Positions 24,161 to 36,958 of a DNA stretch of 64,000 bases are shown in pieces. The notes below the pieces were generated by a model, which was not told the DNA's origin, searched no databases, and saw only the letters and a program-made list of their open reading frames with translations. How positions within the stretch are numbered: the first letter of the stretch is position 1; every line of letters starts with the position of its first letter. The stretch covers positions 5,222,001-5,286,000 of the forward strand of contig JALJCS010000034.1 of assembly GCA_023055355.1 (NCBI GenBank). Reading direction: 5' to 3'. Position numbers and translations under genes: made by a program. The stretch is from Agelaius tricolor. Lineage: Eukaryota > Chordata > Aves > Passeriformes > Icteridae.

Positions 24161-26065
24161 CAGTCAAAACTCAAGAAGAAAAATTGAGGAAGGGAGTTCA
24201 GAGAGAAAACCACAGTGGAAGGAAAAGATAAATAAATAAGAGTCCTGCTTAATTTAAGGCCCTGACTTGGTGTTATCGTGACATAGCACACCCAGCATTC
24301 CACATCTGAGAGCTTTTATAGGGACCTTTTTGGCGCAGCTGCTGCAGTGGATATAACATGGAGCCAAAGCAAGGTTTCAAACATAAAACCTTGAAATAAT
24401 TCTTTTTTGTGGTTTTGTTTTGAAGTTTTGTTGGATATTAACACAGTTTTTATACTTATATTGTTTTCTGGTTTGTTTATCCAGCAACTAGCATGAGACA
24501 CCTTCTTGTCACAGCAAAGACAACTTTTCTTTTCTAAGGATAAAAAATAAAAGAAGAAAGAAATGTGTAAAACTGAATTACAATCAAACAGCATCCTCTT
24601 TAACTAGCATGTTAGGTCACAATACAGATATTATTTTAAGTAATTAAAATTCCTGTCATTTCCAATGTCAGGTTCAATTAAACTCAGAGGAACATAGAAA
24701 GTACAAGTTTGTTATGCTATAGCATAGACATTTGCATTACAAATTTTGCTTTATAGTCAAGCACACATGACAAAAATTATTACTGTTGTTTATATATGCT
24801 ATGAAAAACAGTAATCCTCTTTTTCAAACACTTTGGAATTGTTTCTCCCCTTAAAGGGACACAATGAAGTCTTAGTGCTCTGTATTTAAGAAAGCCCAGG
24901 CAAAAATAAGGCCCTGTTCTTATAAATTAATGAATGTTTAGCTTGGTGCACATGAGCATACCCATAGGGTCTGAAGAAACTACTCAGGAATGTAAAAATA
25001 ACCATGGGTAGATGAGTTTTATAGGACAGGTCCTTGCCATTAAGATAAATTAAGTAATAAAAAAAGGTTGGTCAAAGACGTTCCTGTTAAAATCTCCTCG
25101 ATCCGAATAAAAGCAGCGGGAATGAAATTAAAAATAGATTATGTTTTTAAAGAAGAATAAAGAATTGACTGTTATACTCATGGAAATGTATGTGAGTGCA
25201 CTTATATCTATATAGCTATCAATTTAATTCTAACCTAAATCAAGTAAATGAGTATATAATTAAAAGTGTAACAATAAGAAAATTTCAGAATTAATATTGA
25301 CTGTACATCTGCTATGAATACCCTAAAACTAGAGTAGAATTCATTCTCTCTGTATAGTTAAGAAGGCAAAATATAGTTTGTCTTCCTAGGTGCTGAAGCA
25401 GCAGTCTGTTTTATATACCAATACAAAGAAAATTGATAGGAGGAGGGGGAAGCATTGCTTTTATATCACAATAATTTTCAATAATTGCTGTAATTTTCTG
25501 GCTGCCTTGCAAATGCCAATTGAAATCTGTACAGCACATGAAACATAATGGAAGATAATTGGAAATGCACTGCATATCATAATCATTGTTCAAGTTATAA
25601 AATTACATGGACAAGTCTATATTTCACTGTAGCATGTAATCTATCAAATGGCAGACAGGCTGCATAATGCAGGTGACTGCAATTCTTTTCAGGGAATTGT
25701 TAAATATCTGAATGGTTTTGTGCAGCAGCCCCCCTCGCTGCTGCTGTGTCTGAAGGGTTTTGTGCATTGCAGAAAATTTGCTGAGCAGTTTGAATCCCAG
25801 GGAGCCCAAGGTAGGTCTGAATGACCCTGATGAATAGGTTAATATGTGGCTTATTCCCAGCTCTTATATTAGAACTCTTACTTGAGCAAACTCCCAGAAT
25901 AATCTGACTTTTATTTCCTGAGCCAGGCAGTGAACTGTATCTCACTCATCACTTTAGTGTAGCCAGTGGTATTTCCCCTTTGCTTAAATGTCTTGCAGAT
26001 CTGAAAAAATGAAATTTTGCCATGCTCACTGTTTTCCATCAAATATAGAATACATACACACCAAC

Positions 26066-26078
26066 ATATATCTCTACC

Positions 26079-26121
<43 letters not shown>

Positions 26122-26445
26122 CTACCTATATCATCTATATCTATATAATCTATATCTATATCTATCTATATCTATATCTATATATATCCCTATATACATC
26201 TATATCTATCTATATCTATATCAATATAATCTATATCTATATATTACCTATATCTATAATCTATATCTATATCATCTATATCATCAATATCATCTAAATC
26301 TATATAATCTATATCTATATATAATCTATCTCTATAATCTATATCTATATCATTGATATAATCTAAATCTATATAATCTATATAATCTATATAATCTATA
26401 TAACCTATATAATCTATATAATCTATATAATCTATATCTACATAA
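26066..26445. repeat. Compound TATC / CTATAT satellite-like array
   Basis: A pure (TATC)10 block at 26081-26120 passes into irregular CTATAT-type sequence. It ends in seven units of the nonamer CTATATAAT at 26369-26431, the fourth carrying a T-to-C change. The long Leu-Tyr-Ile frames on both strands here are artefacts of the repeat. It is probably length-polymorphic. Confidence 0.9.
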
Positions 26446-27390
26446 AAATAGAAATACTGAATGGATTCTATATTGTCTATTCTATCCCCTAATCCTCTAT
26501 TGTTAAGTGAAACTTGGTACGTGGTAAAGGCAGCCACCTCCACATCATGGAAAGCCAAGGTGTGGATGTCCATCAGGAAGTTGCTGGTTTTGGCAATCAC
26601 TGTTATTTTTGGTGCTCATATCAAAATTTAGATGACAGATGAGACAAAATTCCCATATTCACAGGCAAAAGTATCAAGCCCTGTCACACAAAATGTAATT
26701 CTTTGGGCTGTTCCTGAACATCAAGCTTGTAAGAAATGCTTGTCAGGTAGTTTAAAATTACTGTGCAGCAGTGGGTTTCTGAAAAATGAGAATTTTTAAT
26801 ACTCAAAAGAGCAGAATTTGCTGAGTCATTTTCTCTAAAAGGAGGAGGTTTTTTTTTCCAATTGCCATTTTTGGCAGCCTGTTTTTGCTACAGACATCAT
26901 AATTGCATGAAATGGAGTGCCAAAAGGAGACTGATGGGAGAATCTCAAGACAGAAAATAATTAGCTCAAAACAAGGCAAGAGTTCCCACACCAATAAAAA
27001 TTGCTCATTCTGTTGGAATTACAGAAAACCATATCTTTTTTTTTTTTTTGTCATTGGTGAATCAATGGTGCTATTAATTTTTGTGCTGTTAATTGAACAA
27101 TGTAATTGTGCAGTCACTGCTGCAGTTTCTTCCCATATAAATTAGTTTTAAAACAGTTTGCCTTGAGGTGCACTCACTGGTGCCATTTCATTTTGTCAGT
27201 TTCACATGGAAACCAAAATTTTGGCTGGCAGCTGGTGAAATTTGAAGCCTCCATAGTTTCATTAGTTTCTCAAAAAGATAAAGAAATGAAAAACATGTTT
27301 CCAGCAGTCCAAACTCTGCAAGAAATTAGAAAAATATATTACTGGGAGCTTTGCTTTTTCATGTTTTAGAAGTTAAAAAAAATGTGCTGG

Positions 27391-27466
27391 GCTTGGCAGT
27401 GCTGGGCTGTGAGTTGGACTCCATCCTAGAGGCCTTTTCCAACCTGAATGATTCCATGATGCCATA
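27391..27466 (+). mobile_element. CR1 LINE fragment, extreme 3' end
   Basis: A roughly 75-bp plus-strand piece matches the CR1 tail: the segment with GAGTTGGACTCCATCCTAG, then CTTTTCCAACC, then ATTCCATG followed by a degenerate octamer. It belongs to the 'CTTTTCCAACC' type shared with 37955 and 58109, rather than the 'GGGTTGGAAGGGACC' type seen at 11 and 54 kb. It is strongly 5'-truncated. Confidence 0.8.
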
Positions 27467-28300
27467 GCAGGCAAAGACAGGAGCATGCCCCTCCCAGTGT
27501 CCCCTCAGTGTGCCCCCACATTTACTGCATTGATGTGTGTGGTTTCTGTGCTGCCAGATGCCCTGAACACCTCCTGACATGAAAGAGAGAGAGCAAGGCA
27601 ATTCCCAAACTCCTGGGGTGGAGGAGTTAATTTGGACTCGTTCCTTGAATTAATTTGAGTCATCCCTTGCTTGGGCATTTGTCTGTCCAGGAGCTGGGTC
27701 TTGCCTCTTCCACAGTCCCTGATGACAAAACAGAAGCCATCCATTGGTTTCAGCAGGGGCCAAAAGACACTGGTTCATTTTCAAAATCCCTCTTTAATAC
27801 AAGGATTGTCCCTGGCATCAAAGCAGAGGGAGTGGTGCCTGTGGAGGAGCCTTCTCCCATGGACTGGCAATGGATAAACCTGCCCAGAGCACTTGTTGGG
27901 TGAGATCTTACCCAGCCTGATGCTGTCAGGAATCCCTGATGCAGCAGCCAGCAGTTCATCCTGCTCACAAAGAAGCAGACATTGAGCAAAATAATTGGTG
28001 GAAAGGCTTGTTTTATCATAATCTTCTTTAAAGACCCAGAGGCACAGGGCTTGGGTAGGAGAGCCAGGGTTCTCTCAATGTGTTGGAACAGCCTCTTGAA
28101 CAGCCACTGGTGTATACAGCCTTTGTGGAAGGTGCCAGGCTGGTAAAATTGAATCTATATGGCTTTATAAAATTCCTACAGGATGAGCAATTCCTCCAGC
28201 TCTGGGCAGACAGGCATCTTCAGGGTGACAAAACTGCTCTGTGCCTGAGCTTTCTTTCTCCCCTGGATATGTTCCTTATTAACATTTTCCATTCCTGCGT

Positions 28301-28342
28301 GGGTTTTTTTTTTTGTTTTTTTGTTTTTTTTTTTTTTAATTT
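28301..28342. repeat. T-rich low-complexity tract
   Basis: Nearly pure T with three single G interruptions. It may be the reverse complement of a retroposon tail, but no body is recognisable. Confidence 0.85.
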
Positions 28343-31300
28343 ATTATGAAATTGTGGATACATGGAGGCACCTTTTCTGGACAGCAAATCCAAATGATAG
28401 CAGAATGTCATTACATGTGATGAAGCAGTGGCTTCACACAATTTTGCAGACAGCATTAAAATTTCAGTCATGTTCTGTGACTGAAAAAAAAAAAAGAGAA
28501 GAATTTAAACAGATCCAGAAATGAGCATGATTAAAGACACAGGGGTCTTCTATGTTGGAAGCAATTTAAAAAATTAATATTAATTACATTTGGAGAGGAG
28601 AAGAAATATAAACCAAAGGATGATATCAAAAAAGTGACTCATGAACTCCTATTTTGCTTAATAGAAGACAAATTTAAGAAATTAATTTAGAGGAGATATT
28701 AAAGGGATAAGATATAAAGGGAAGTATTTCTTTATAGCATTTCACACTGTAATGTATCACTCCAATGTATGCAAATATCCTAGCTGAGTTAAGTGAATTA
28801 TCTTTGATTTGATGCAGAATGAATGTTGTTTTTACATTAGCTGGGTTAAAAAAAATATTCTTCAAGTCACCAATCACTATCTTTCACACACAGCAATTGT
28901 TTTCCAAAGTAAAAAAAATAAAAGAAATACAAACAACAACAACAAAGAAAGCCCTAAAGCAAACATTAAAAACCCCAACAACCCCCTCCTAACTCCCTCC
29001 TTGAAAAGTTCTTCTATTTTTATGGGATAACACTAAGGAGTTGATCTCCCACATGTCTTACTCCAAGTGGAAGAGAGAAATTGGTGAATTCATTTTAGTG
29101 CCTTAACCTTGCAGTGAAACCTGCAAATTCCGGGGAACCACTTCTGACCAGGATGATGTGAATGGGATTTTTACTAGGGAAAGGGAGTAAGAACCAGCTG
29201 GGAACTGTGTGTAAAATGCAAAATCATCCCCATATATTGCCTCTTGTTGGCAGCTGCCAGCCATGGTCACAGGGAAGGCCAGAGAAGGTGAATGGGTGGT
29301 GCTGAGAGGCATTTCCCTTTTTAGCCAGTTTAAGTGTTGGGTTAGAAAACACACTGGCATACCATTTGTAGGAAAACTAGTTCAACAACATCTTCAATAA
29401 TAAAATATGATTTTCTTTCACTTGATTTCAAAAATCAAATGCAGAAACTGAATGCATTCTGTAGCAACATCTCTGAGGAATGTCTTCATTGCTGCCTATA
29501 GGCCATGCAAAACTATGGGAGTGGAATACTCCTGCTAGTGCAACAGAATATATTTATGGCTAACAAACTGAATTTTTCCAAATTTGACTGTGCAGAAATG
29601 AGCATTTCCTATTGGGAAGCTTCAGTTGATCATAGAAAGAGTTGCAAGAGAAGTGGCCAGAAGGGATTGTACCTTGGGGAGGCTTAAAATGGGCACAAAC
29701 AGAAAAAACCAGGCAGTGAGAGAACAAGAGGCACAACCCTCCAATGCTGGGGCATGGAGTCCACAAGATAAAAGTTCTGTTCTGCCTCACATTGCCTTGA
29801 ATTATTCTTTGCAATGTGCTGAGCTTCTTTTTTATCAACTGCTTTCTCTGACAGGAATTTTTAACTACAGACCACTGGGGTTGTCATGGGGTTTCTTCTT
29901 TTTTGAGGGCTATTACTGTCAAGCCCAACTCCATGTCATTTTGAAATTACCAACTTTTTCATCCCCCTGAATCCTCTCCTTATGCTTCCTTCTCTGATTC
30001 TCATTCATTTCTGCATCTTTTATGACCTCATTACTATTTATATTTCAAAGTATATTAAATCTAGATCCCACATGAGAAAAAATTAGAGAAGACATGTCAC
30101 CCTTAAGACTGTCTGTATGAAGAAATTCACAGAAACTAATACCACACAGAAATGGTTTGTTACTTAGGAATTAGTGCTCTGTCCTTACTGATTTCTTTGA
30201 TGTTATTCATAGCATTGTAAGAAGTCAGGGTTTTAAACAAAAACATAATTATGGTTTATTTTCACTTCAGTGTTTCCCGTTTACGGGATCGTTGCTTCAG
30301 AACTCAGAGTGCTTCCACAGCAATAATTAATCTCCTCCTGAGCAAAAAGGGAAAGGTGTCTGATGGCCACCTACTTGCTTTTCTCACATCAGGAGTGTCT
30401 GGAGTCTGGGATGGCCTCTGTGATAATTATGGACTGCCTTGGGGCTGCTGTAAATTGGGATTACCCACCTGGCTCCTCGGGGACTGTGCACACAGCAAGG
30501 GGCTGTGAAGGACAGGTGGAGGTTGAGCTGTGATCCATTCCTCTGGCTGCTTCCCTCTACTGCAGCAGAGCTGAGATAGTGTAGGAAGAACTCATCTGTC
30601 CAGGGGTTTCCCCATGTTGGGCATATCCTTAGGAAATTGGAGGCTGCTGGAGTTTCAGGTTTACAAAGCTATGGAAGGAAAAAAAAAATCAACTATTGAA
30701 ACCTGAGCATATTTTAGCTGAAAAATAATAACTCTTCTCTGCAAGAGATTTAAGTAGTTTCCTTTTATTTCAGAATCAAAATTGGAAATTTTCTTCCTTT
30801 CAAGTAGACAGCCTGGTGCTCTTCAAGAAACTGAAATGCCTCACCCAGGAGAAATTGAGATAATCCTTAAAATCCATGCTGAAATTTTGCTTTCCTTGTC
30901 AAGGTTTGTTTTAATCCAGATCAGTTTCCTGATCCAACTGAGTGACCACCAGAAATACTTACGCTAATAAATGCTAATTCACCTCAGAAATGAGAGCCTA
31001 GGGAAGGGGCTACTTCATTCGGGAGCATTTGTTTTCCTGCTATTTTAAAAGTGCTATATTTATAAAGCATTGTGGGTTTCAAGCTGTACATCACTGGTTG
31101 ATAATTTTTTCAGTGGAGTGGCCTGAAATTAGGAAGTTGTCTGTATGACCATTTTGTTTGACAGTAAGAACAGGAATTACCAGAGATGAGCAAGTAATTC
31201 AGGAGATAAGCATCTTTAATTAGTCTTGTCCTTGTGTTCACAGATAGCCTGTAAATTAATATTCACAGTTGACTATCGTGATCTTTTCATCAATAGATGG

Positions 31301-33150
31301 TTTGTGAACAAATCTTACTGTGAATATTTGCTTCTTTACAGCCTGGCTCATACTTGAGTTATGTAATTGTGATTATCAGACAGGATACTGCCTTTTTCCT
31401 GTAGTCTAGTGATACTAATTAAATTTATTATCACAAGTGTTTGGGAAGAAAAGCCCATTGGGATAATCTCTCAGGAACAGTAGCTGGAAAGAAAGGAAGA
31501 GCAGATGCTTCTGTTATCAAAAGCTGTTTTGTGACAGATAGAAAGATGGAGGAATTGGTTGATTGATCAGCTTGGATTGAACTCTGAGAAATTATACAGC
31601 TCCTGGTGGAAGTTTTTAGGAAATGCTTACACCACCAGTAAATTTTGGATTTTGCTCTGTCTTAGTCCTTTCAACAAGAAGTTATTAAATTGCATGATAG
31701 AGAGCACACAAAGCAGGTAAGGGACACCATTTACGTGTTAACTTCTCTGGGTGAGCTGCTTGCCAGACTCCACTTGGTAGCATTTTCCAGGGACATCTGG
31801 GGCTTTAAAATTATGCTCAGATGACATGATCCTAGTCATGTTTTTCATCTCTCCACGCACGCAGAAAGTAAACATATGCAGGTGGTTTTGATGCCACTTA
31901 TTCAAATTAGCATCTGAATTTTTCAACAGCCTCTTTATCAGAGCTCGGGGAGGATGGGAATGGTATTCTCCTTTTATTCTTTGCAAACATTTTGTAAAGC
32001 ATCTTTGATTCTTCAAGTTGTCATCCCAATCAGTGGTATGAAGCAAATAAGTCTGTTTTGGGGTTCTGAGCTGAGAAATAAATGCTCAGTGGCTTGTCTT
32101 TCTTAGTAAACCACCTCCTCTTCTTGGAAATGTTTATGCTCTTGTAGAACTAAGAGTCTGAAATGTGAAGTACAGGAATGTCTGTTACTTGTATTAAATC
32201 AAGATTTTATTCATAGTCTCACAATAATACTTTTTTATATGTAATTGGTGCCGTGGTTTTCTTAAAAAGATATCTGTCCTTGCCTTCATTTTGTGTTATT
32301 CTTGATATGACATCTCTCATTAGATACTCCTTTACTGGCATTAAAGGAACACTCTGAATTCTGAAGCTGCTCCCTTTGTCACAGTCCCTCTTGTAATATT
32401 AATGGCAGTTAAAAATAACTGGTTCTGTTCTCCCTGTTTCCTCTGCCTTGCCTCCTGTGTGTTCTGGCTGCATTTTCATTTGTGTCTCTGACAGGCTGTA
32501 TAGGTCTCCTATAGTGATGAATTCACCAACCAAATCTTCCTCTCTTCCAGATAAAAACAGTTCACTGCTGAGTGCCTGGTGGAGGTTTTGCTTTCATTAT
32601 TTATGAAAACAATCATGCTGGTGTTTTTCACTCTCTTCTCTCTGGTAAAAGGGTAATTTTGTACTTACAAGCTCAGAATAAGCTTTAGTAAATTGAGTTT
32701 GGCTTAAGCAGAGCAAGCCTCCTTTGCTTTGTTAGGAAATCTGGGCAGTGGAGATTTTCTAGTGGCCAGAGAATGATCTCCCAGAGTATATTTCTAAGTA
32801 TTTCTACACAAGCATTTCTAGATCTGAGATGGAACATGGGATGTGTCAGAAATGCTTGTGCTCCTGTCCAGACTGGGATCAGGATCTGAGTCAGTTGTCA
32901 TCCCTCGTCATGGGTTGGGAACCAACGTAAAATTCCACAGCCAGGGGCTTTTCCTGAGCAGTCAGAGTTCAGCAGAGATTGCTGGAGACAAACATTTCTT
33001 TGAGCTACCTCCAGGAACACTTCCATAACTGCCAGGGTGCCAGTCAGGGACAGATAAACAAACTGACAGCAAGACTCTGCCTCCCAAACCTTACAGTTCA
33101 CAGAATACTAGCAGTCACCACAGAGGATGTATGAAATACAGGTGAATGAG

Positions 33151-33336
33151 TGAGGTCAGGCACTTAGGCTGCCCAGAGAGGCTGTGAATGCTCCATCCCT
33201 GGAAGTGTCCAAGGGATGTTGGATGTGGGGCTTTGAACAACTTGGTCTAGTGCAAGGTGTCCCTGCCCATGGCAGGGGGTTGGAGTGAGGTGGTCTTTAA
33301 GGTCCCTTAAAACCCAAACAATTCCATGATTCCATG
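33151..33336 (+). mobile_element. CR1 LINE fragment, 3' end
   Basis: Plus-strand CR1 3' end: the GCCCAGAGAGGCTGTG region, CCCTGGAAGTGTCCAAGG, GTCCCTGCCCATGGCAGG and the GGTCTTTAAGGTCCC tail. It ends in two exact ATTCCATG octamers at 33321-33336. About 185 bp survive and the 5' end is truncated. Confidence 0.93.
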
Positions 33337-33599
33337 AAGTGTTTTTGAATACAAGCCTAGCTATAAAATGCCACTCTGCAGGATTTTTTGGGAAGAAGGA
33401 CATGTACCAACTATGGCCAGGACCGCTGCAGTTCATCAGCTTTCTGCTGCTTTAACTCCAGAACAGCTCAAATAATAGCCAGAGGATTCACTACTCTTAA
33501 TTGCACAATGCCCTTGGAGTCCTTCTGCAGTTCTTATTTCTAAAACCTCATCACGTTTTTGTGGCTATGCATTACTGTAGGAAGATAATAAATTTAGAA

Positions 33600-33860
33600 A
33601 TGACGCCGGCTCTATTCCGCTGCGGATGGCCTTGGTGAGCATCCCTAACCAACAGCTGTACATGTCTGCAAAACTACTCCAGCATTTCATTCTGCTCCTC
33701 CAGACCAAGGCCTGCAGTCCTATAATCCCCTCAGATATTTCCCTTCCTCACTTAAAGCACCCTTCCTGTAATTTTTCTGCAGCGGGAATGTTTTAATTGA
33801 TCTCCTGGAGCCCTGGCTTCCCGACGGCCGCAGCCAAGGCAGCCCTCAGTGGCACGGGCA
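33600..33860. other. Two small CpG-rich patches
   Basis: Four CpGs occur near 33603-33624 and four more near 33782-33830, in otherwise CpG-poor DNA. The adjoining GC-rich sequence to 34000 holds several TAAT/ATTA and CCATTGG-like motifs. Regulatory function is possible but rests on composition alone. Confidence 0.3.
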
Positions 33861-34139
33861 GGTCATTAAAGCCCCTTAATCCTGCTGCTCTCCTGCTGCC
33901 TCCCACAGCCTCCCTCTGCCATTGGTAATGGCAATAATCAGCACTGAGGCCACCTGAAAGGGGAGGGGGAAGGGCAGGCTGAAGGCTGACAGAAGACAGG
34001 ATGGAATATAAATAGATGTGAATCACAGTTGTGGCATCGCTATCAGAGGAGCGTGTCATTTTTTTGTTGCTGCAGAAGGAGATCCAGCTGCACACAGGGA
34101 GTGAATTCATAGCAGGTACAAACTCCCTTCTGGACAAGA

Positions 34140-34340
34140 AAAAAAAAAAAAAAAAAGTCTCTCTATTGCCCAGGTGTGGTCTTCATATTAGCTATAAATA
34201 ATATGAATATTGCATACATATGTATGTGTGTATATAGCTATAAATGCAAATATATATAAACTCATATAATACACACACACACACACATATATAGTATAAA
34301 TTCCTTAATATATATAAACTGCTTAATATATATAAACTTC
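34140..34340. repeat. Poly(A), TATA/TG and short tandem 18-mers
   Basis: An A run at 34140-34156 is followed by TATATG-rich and (AC)n sequence. Near 34303-34340 an 18-bp unit built on CTTAATATATATAAACT is repeated twice. This is simple low-complexity DNA with no visible element body. Confidence 0.8.
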
Positions 34341-35628
34341 CTAATCCCATGCACTACAGAAAGTTTATGTCACTTGGAGATGGAAACACCCAAACTGTTC
34401 TGGCAGCACAGACTACAGCTGAAAAAGACCATGCTGCAATTAAAATGGGGTGGTCTCCTAAAAGAAAACTTTATTAATCTTCTGCAGAGGCTGAATGTAT
34501 AAACATTAGGCAGAGAGAGGGAAAATGCTCTGCATGCTGAAGTAGCTCGAGTTTATATGAGAAATTTTAATTAGAGAGCAAATCCAGTGTTTCAGTAGGC
34601 TGCAATTGCAATTTTAGGATTTTCTTGCTTCAGCAATTCCAAATTTAGCCCTCAAGACATCCACTTTCTCTATAATAAGCTGATGTTGAAAGTTAACAGT
34701 GAATAGATGTAGTAAAGCCACAGAGCATCTAGGAGTAGAGCTGAGGCACTCCAAACCTTTCTTGCATTCCCCTCAATTTCCCTCATCCCCATGGTCTAGC
34801 TGGGGGGTGGGGGCACAGGGGAGGGCTGAGGGAGCACCATTTGGGCAATTTGGGTTTTACAGAGCTGGGAGCCCTTCAGCAAGGGCAGCTCTGCTCTGAG
34901 TGCTTGAACATCGATGTTTTGATGCACTGCTATAAATTCTCATGCCTTGAACTCCAGAAGAGCCCTTGTTACTGCGCACAAAATAAGCCCCAAGCATCTG
35001 CAGAGTCACAAAAAGGATGGTTTTATCTAGCAACAGCAGAAGTTCAGCTCCATGTGAGCTCGTACTCAGCCTCACCTGCTCCTGTCTCTGTATTCTGAGA
35101 TATTGATGCTGGAGGATGAGACACTGGGGCTCGGGGAGGTGTTGTCATTCCCAGTTTCCCCAAAAGCTCTGGTCAAAAAAGCAGCATTTTTGCCAAAGGA
35201 TAGGTGATGCAAAATTGGCAAGATGTTTATCATGTGATAAATATGAGTAAAGTTGCTGTTAGGAAAGCAAATGTAATTAGTAGCTCATTTTCATAAGAGG
35301 TGATTTAAAGCAAAGAGATGATGCTCTATCAAAAATCTTTGAAGGTTTCACTTTTGTGCATTTCTAAAAAAGTGCACTTGTGTCTGATGAATCCCCTTTT
35401 CAAGAGCAGATGACAAGTGAGTACTTTAACAGCAAAGCTTATGCTTAAATGCTTTTTATTTTTGGCCATAGTTAGCATTAGTCCTTCAGTCTGGATCTCC
35501 TGTGGATGGGTGGAGGAGACTGCTCCTAGTCTGGCTCCTTGGTTGGGCAGGGAGAAGGCACTGATCCCTCTGGAATGTTCTGTGGCAGACTGGGCACTGC
35601 CACTCCGGTGTGGTGGATTAAGCCTGGT

Positions 35629-35670
35629 AAAAGAGGAAAAGAAAAAAGAAGGAGGAAAGAGAGGAAAAAG
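35629..35670. repeat. Homopurine tract
   Basis: Forty-two uninterrupted A/G bases lie immediately left of the 179-bp repeat. A second mostly purine tract (35853-35908), with AATAAAGAGAGGAAA twice 27 bp apart, lies to its right. Such tracts can adopt triplex DNA. They also bracket the repeat suggestively. Confidence 0.85.
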
Positions 35671-35673
35671 TAA

Positions 35674-35852
35674 AGGAAGAAATGAGGAGTAACTTTAATC
35701 TGCTATTTTCTGCCAACAGCACTCGATCTGAGATCAGCATTAGTGAGGGCTTGGCACCCTTGGCAGGTACCAGAGGCACAAGGCTGCACAACGTGCCCAA
35801 ACCATGGAACAGCAGCCTGCTGGCACCCTCCTCTTTGTTATTCCTGATGAGA
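35674..35852 (+). repeat. 179-bp inverted repeat, copy A
   Basis: These 179 bp recur in inverted orientation at 38527-38705. I count about two mismatches and no indels, and homology stops sharply at both ends. It begins AGGAAGAAATGAGGAG and ends CCTGATGAGA. The identity is far higher than among the CR1 or LTR copies nearby, so the pair is either a recent duplication or kept alike by gene conversion. It contains a short frame on each strand but I cannot link it to any gene. A fragment of an unrecognised dispersed repeat is the simplest view. The 2.7 kb spacer plus arms could form a large foldback. Confidence 0.9.
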
Positions 35853-36899
35853 ATAAAGAGAGGAAATGAAAAGAGTGGAAATAAAGAGAGGAAAAGAAAA
35901 AAAAGGACACAGTTCTGCTAGAAGCTGTTGGATAATTTGGGTAAGTTCACCCTGTGATACCTCAGGTCCCTTGCTTTTGCCAGGATCATGCCCAGCTGTG
36001 TTAGATGGAATAACTCCCACACATCTGCACCTACCAGGGCTGGAGGAGAAAAACAGTGTTCCAAGGAGCCAACATCTTTCATGCAGCCATCACACTGCCA
36101 CTGCACCTTTCTGCCCCTTTTCAGGACAATAAATGTTGCTACAAGAGCAGTCTGCCTTTCTCCTTTCCCACATCAGCACCGCATTTAACTTCCACTGCTC
36201 TGAATGTGGGGTTTCATCTTAATGAGCTCTTTTCCCTCACAGCATCTCTTTTCTGCTTTATGGGAGAAATGGTTTTGAACCATTCCCATTTCCTCCCCAT
36301 GCCCACGGGCTGTCAGAGCCTGTTGTAGCTCCAATGGGGTGGGACAAGGTGGATTTAAAGGAGCCCAGGAAATGGCGGTCATCAACACGTGGCAGCTCAG
36401 AGTCACCTGGAGGATGCAGAGCAGAGCAGCAGGCAGTGTGTACAAGAGGAATGAAGCAGAAACCAAGCTAGAAACAGCACATGCCTTGTGAAACCATTAG
36501 GTGTGATCACACCTAGGACACCCTGCTTTCATGGGCACCAGCTTTGCTCACAGAGGAGAGGAATTTAAAATACACCATCGACCATCTACACCTGCAGAAG
36601 ATCAGGATAACCCAGCAAGGTACACACTGGCATATTTTTTTTTTTTTTGAAGAGGACCATTATTTGTGGGATTCATCTCCTCATCCCAGACAAAGGACTA
36701 GGAAAGGCTAGCACAGCAGTGTGAATGTATGGCAAGGAAATAATTTTAAAGCCTTAGTTGCATGGAATGAGAATGATGGAAGAATTCTGGTTAAACAGGA
36801 AAGTCTTTTCATCTCAAAAGGCACATGCAGTGTTCTACGTAGTTTGGAACAATTTAATTGTGGCTTTTTTCCACCTTGACTCAAAGCACATCCAAACTA

Positions 36900-36900
36900 A

Positions 36901-36958
<58 letters not shown>
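36900..36958. repeat. (AAT)n microsatellite, about 19 units
   Basis: A perfect AAT/ATA array without interruption. Poly-isoleucine frames predicted through it on both strands are artefacts. Its purity suggests active length polymorphism. Confidence 0.95.

Larger units (their letters stand above)
26446..33150. other. Gene-free unique DNA around one CR1 fragment
   Basis: No gene is supported. Apart from the CR1 piece at 27.4 kb I see only low-complexity tracts: T runs near 26850 and 27040, 28301-28342, an A run near 28483-28494, and an A-rich patch at 28910-28980. A minus-strand frame of 102 codons at 31738-32046 resembles nothing I know. Confidence 0.65.

Noticed and set aside
26066..26445. 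CRISPR-like array
   Set aside because: The units are contiguous simple repeats with no unique spacers, in an animal genome.
25988..26600. Leu-Tyr-Ile and Ile-Asp-Tyr repeat frames on both strands
   Set aside because: Direct translation of the TATC/CTATAT simple repeat.
31738..32046. 102-codon minus-strand frame of natural-looking composition
   Set aside because: No family resemblance, no visible flanking splice or promoter support, and the length is within chance for a window of this size.
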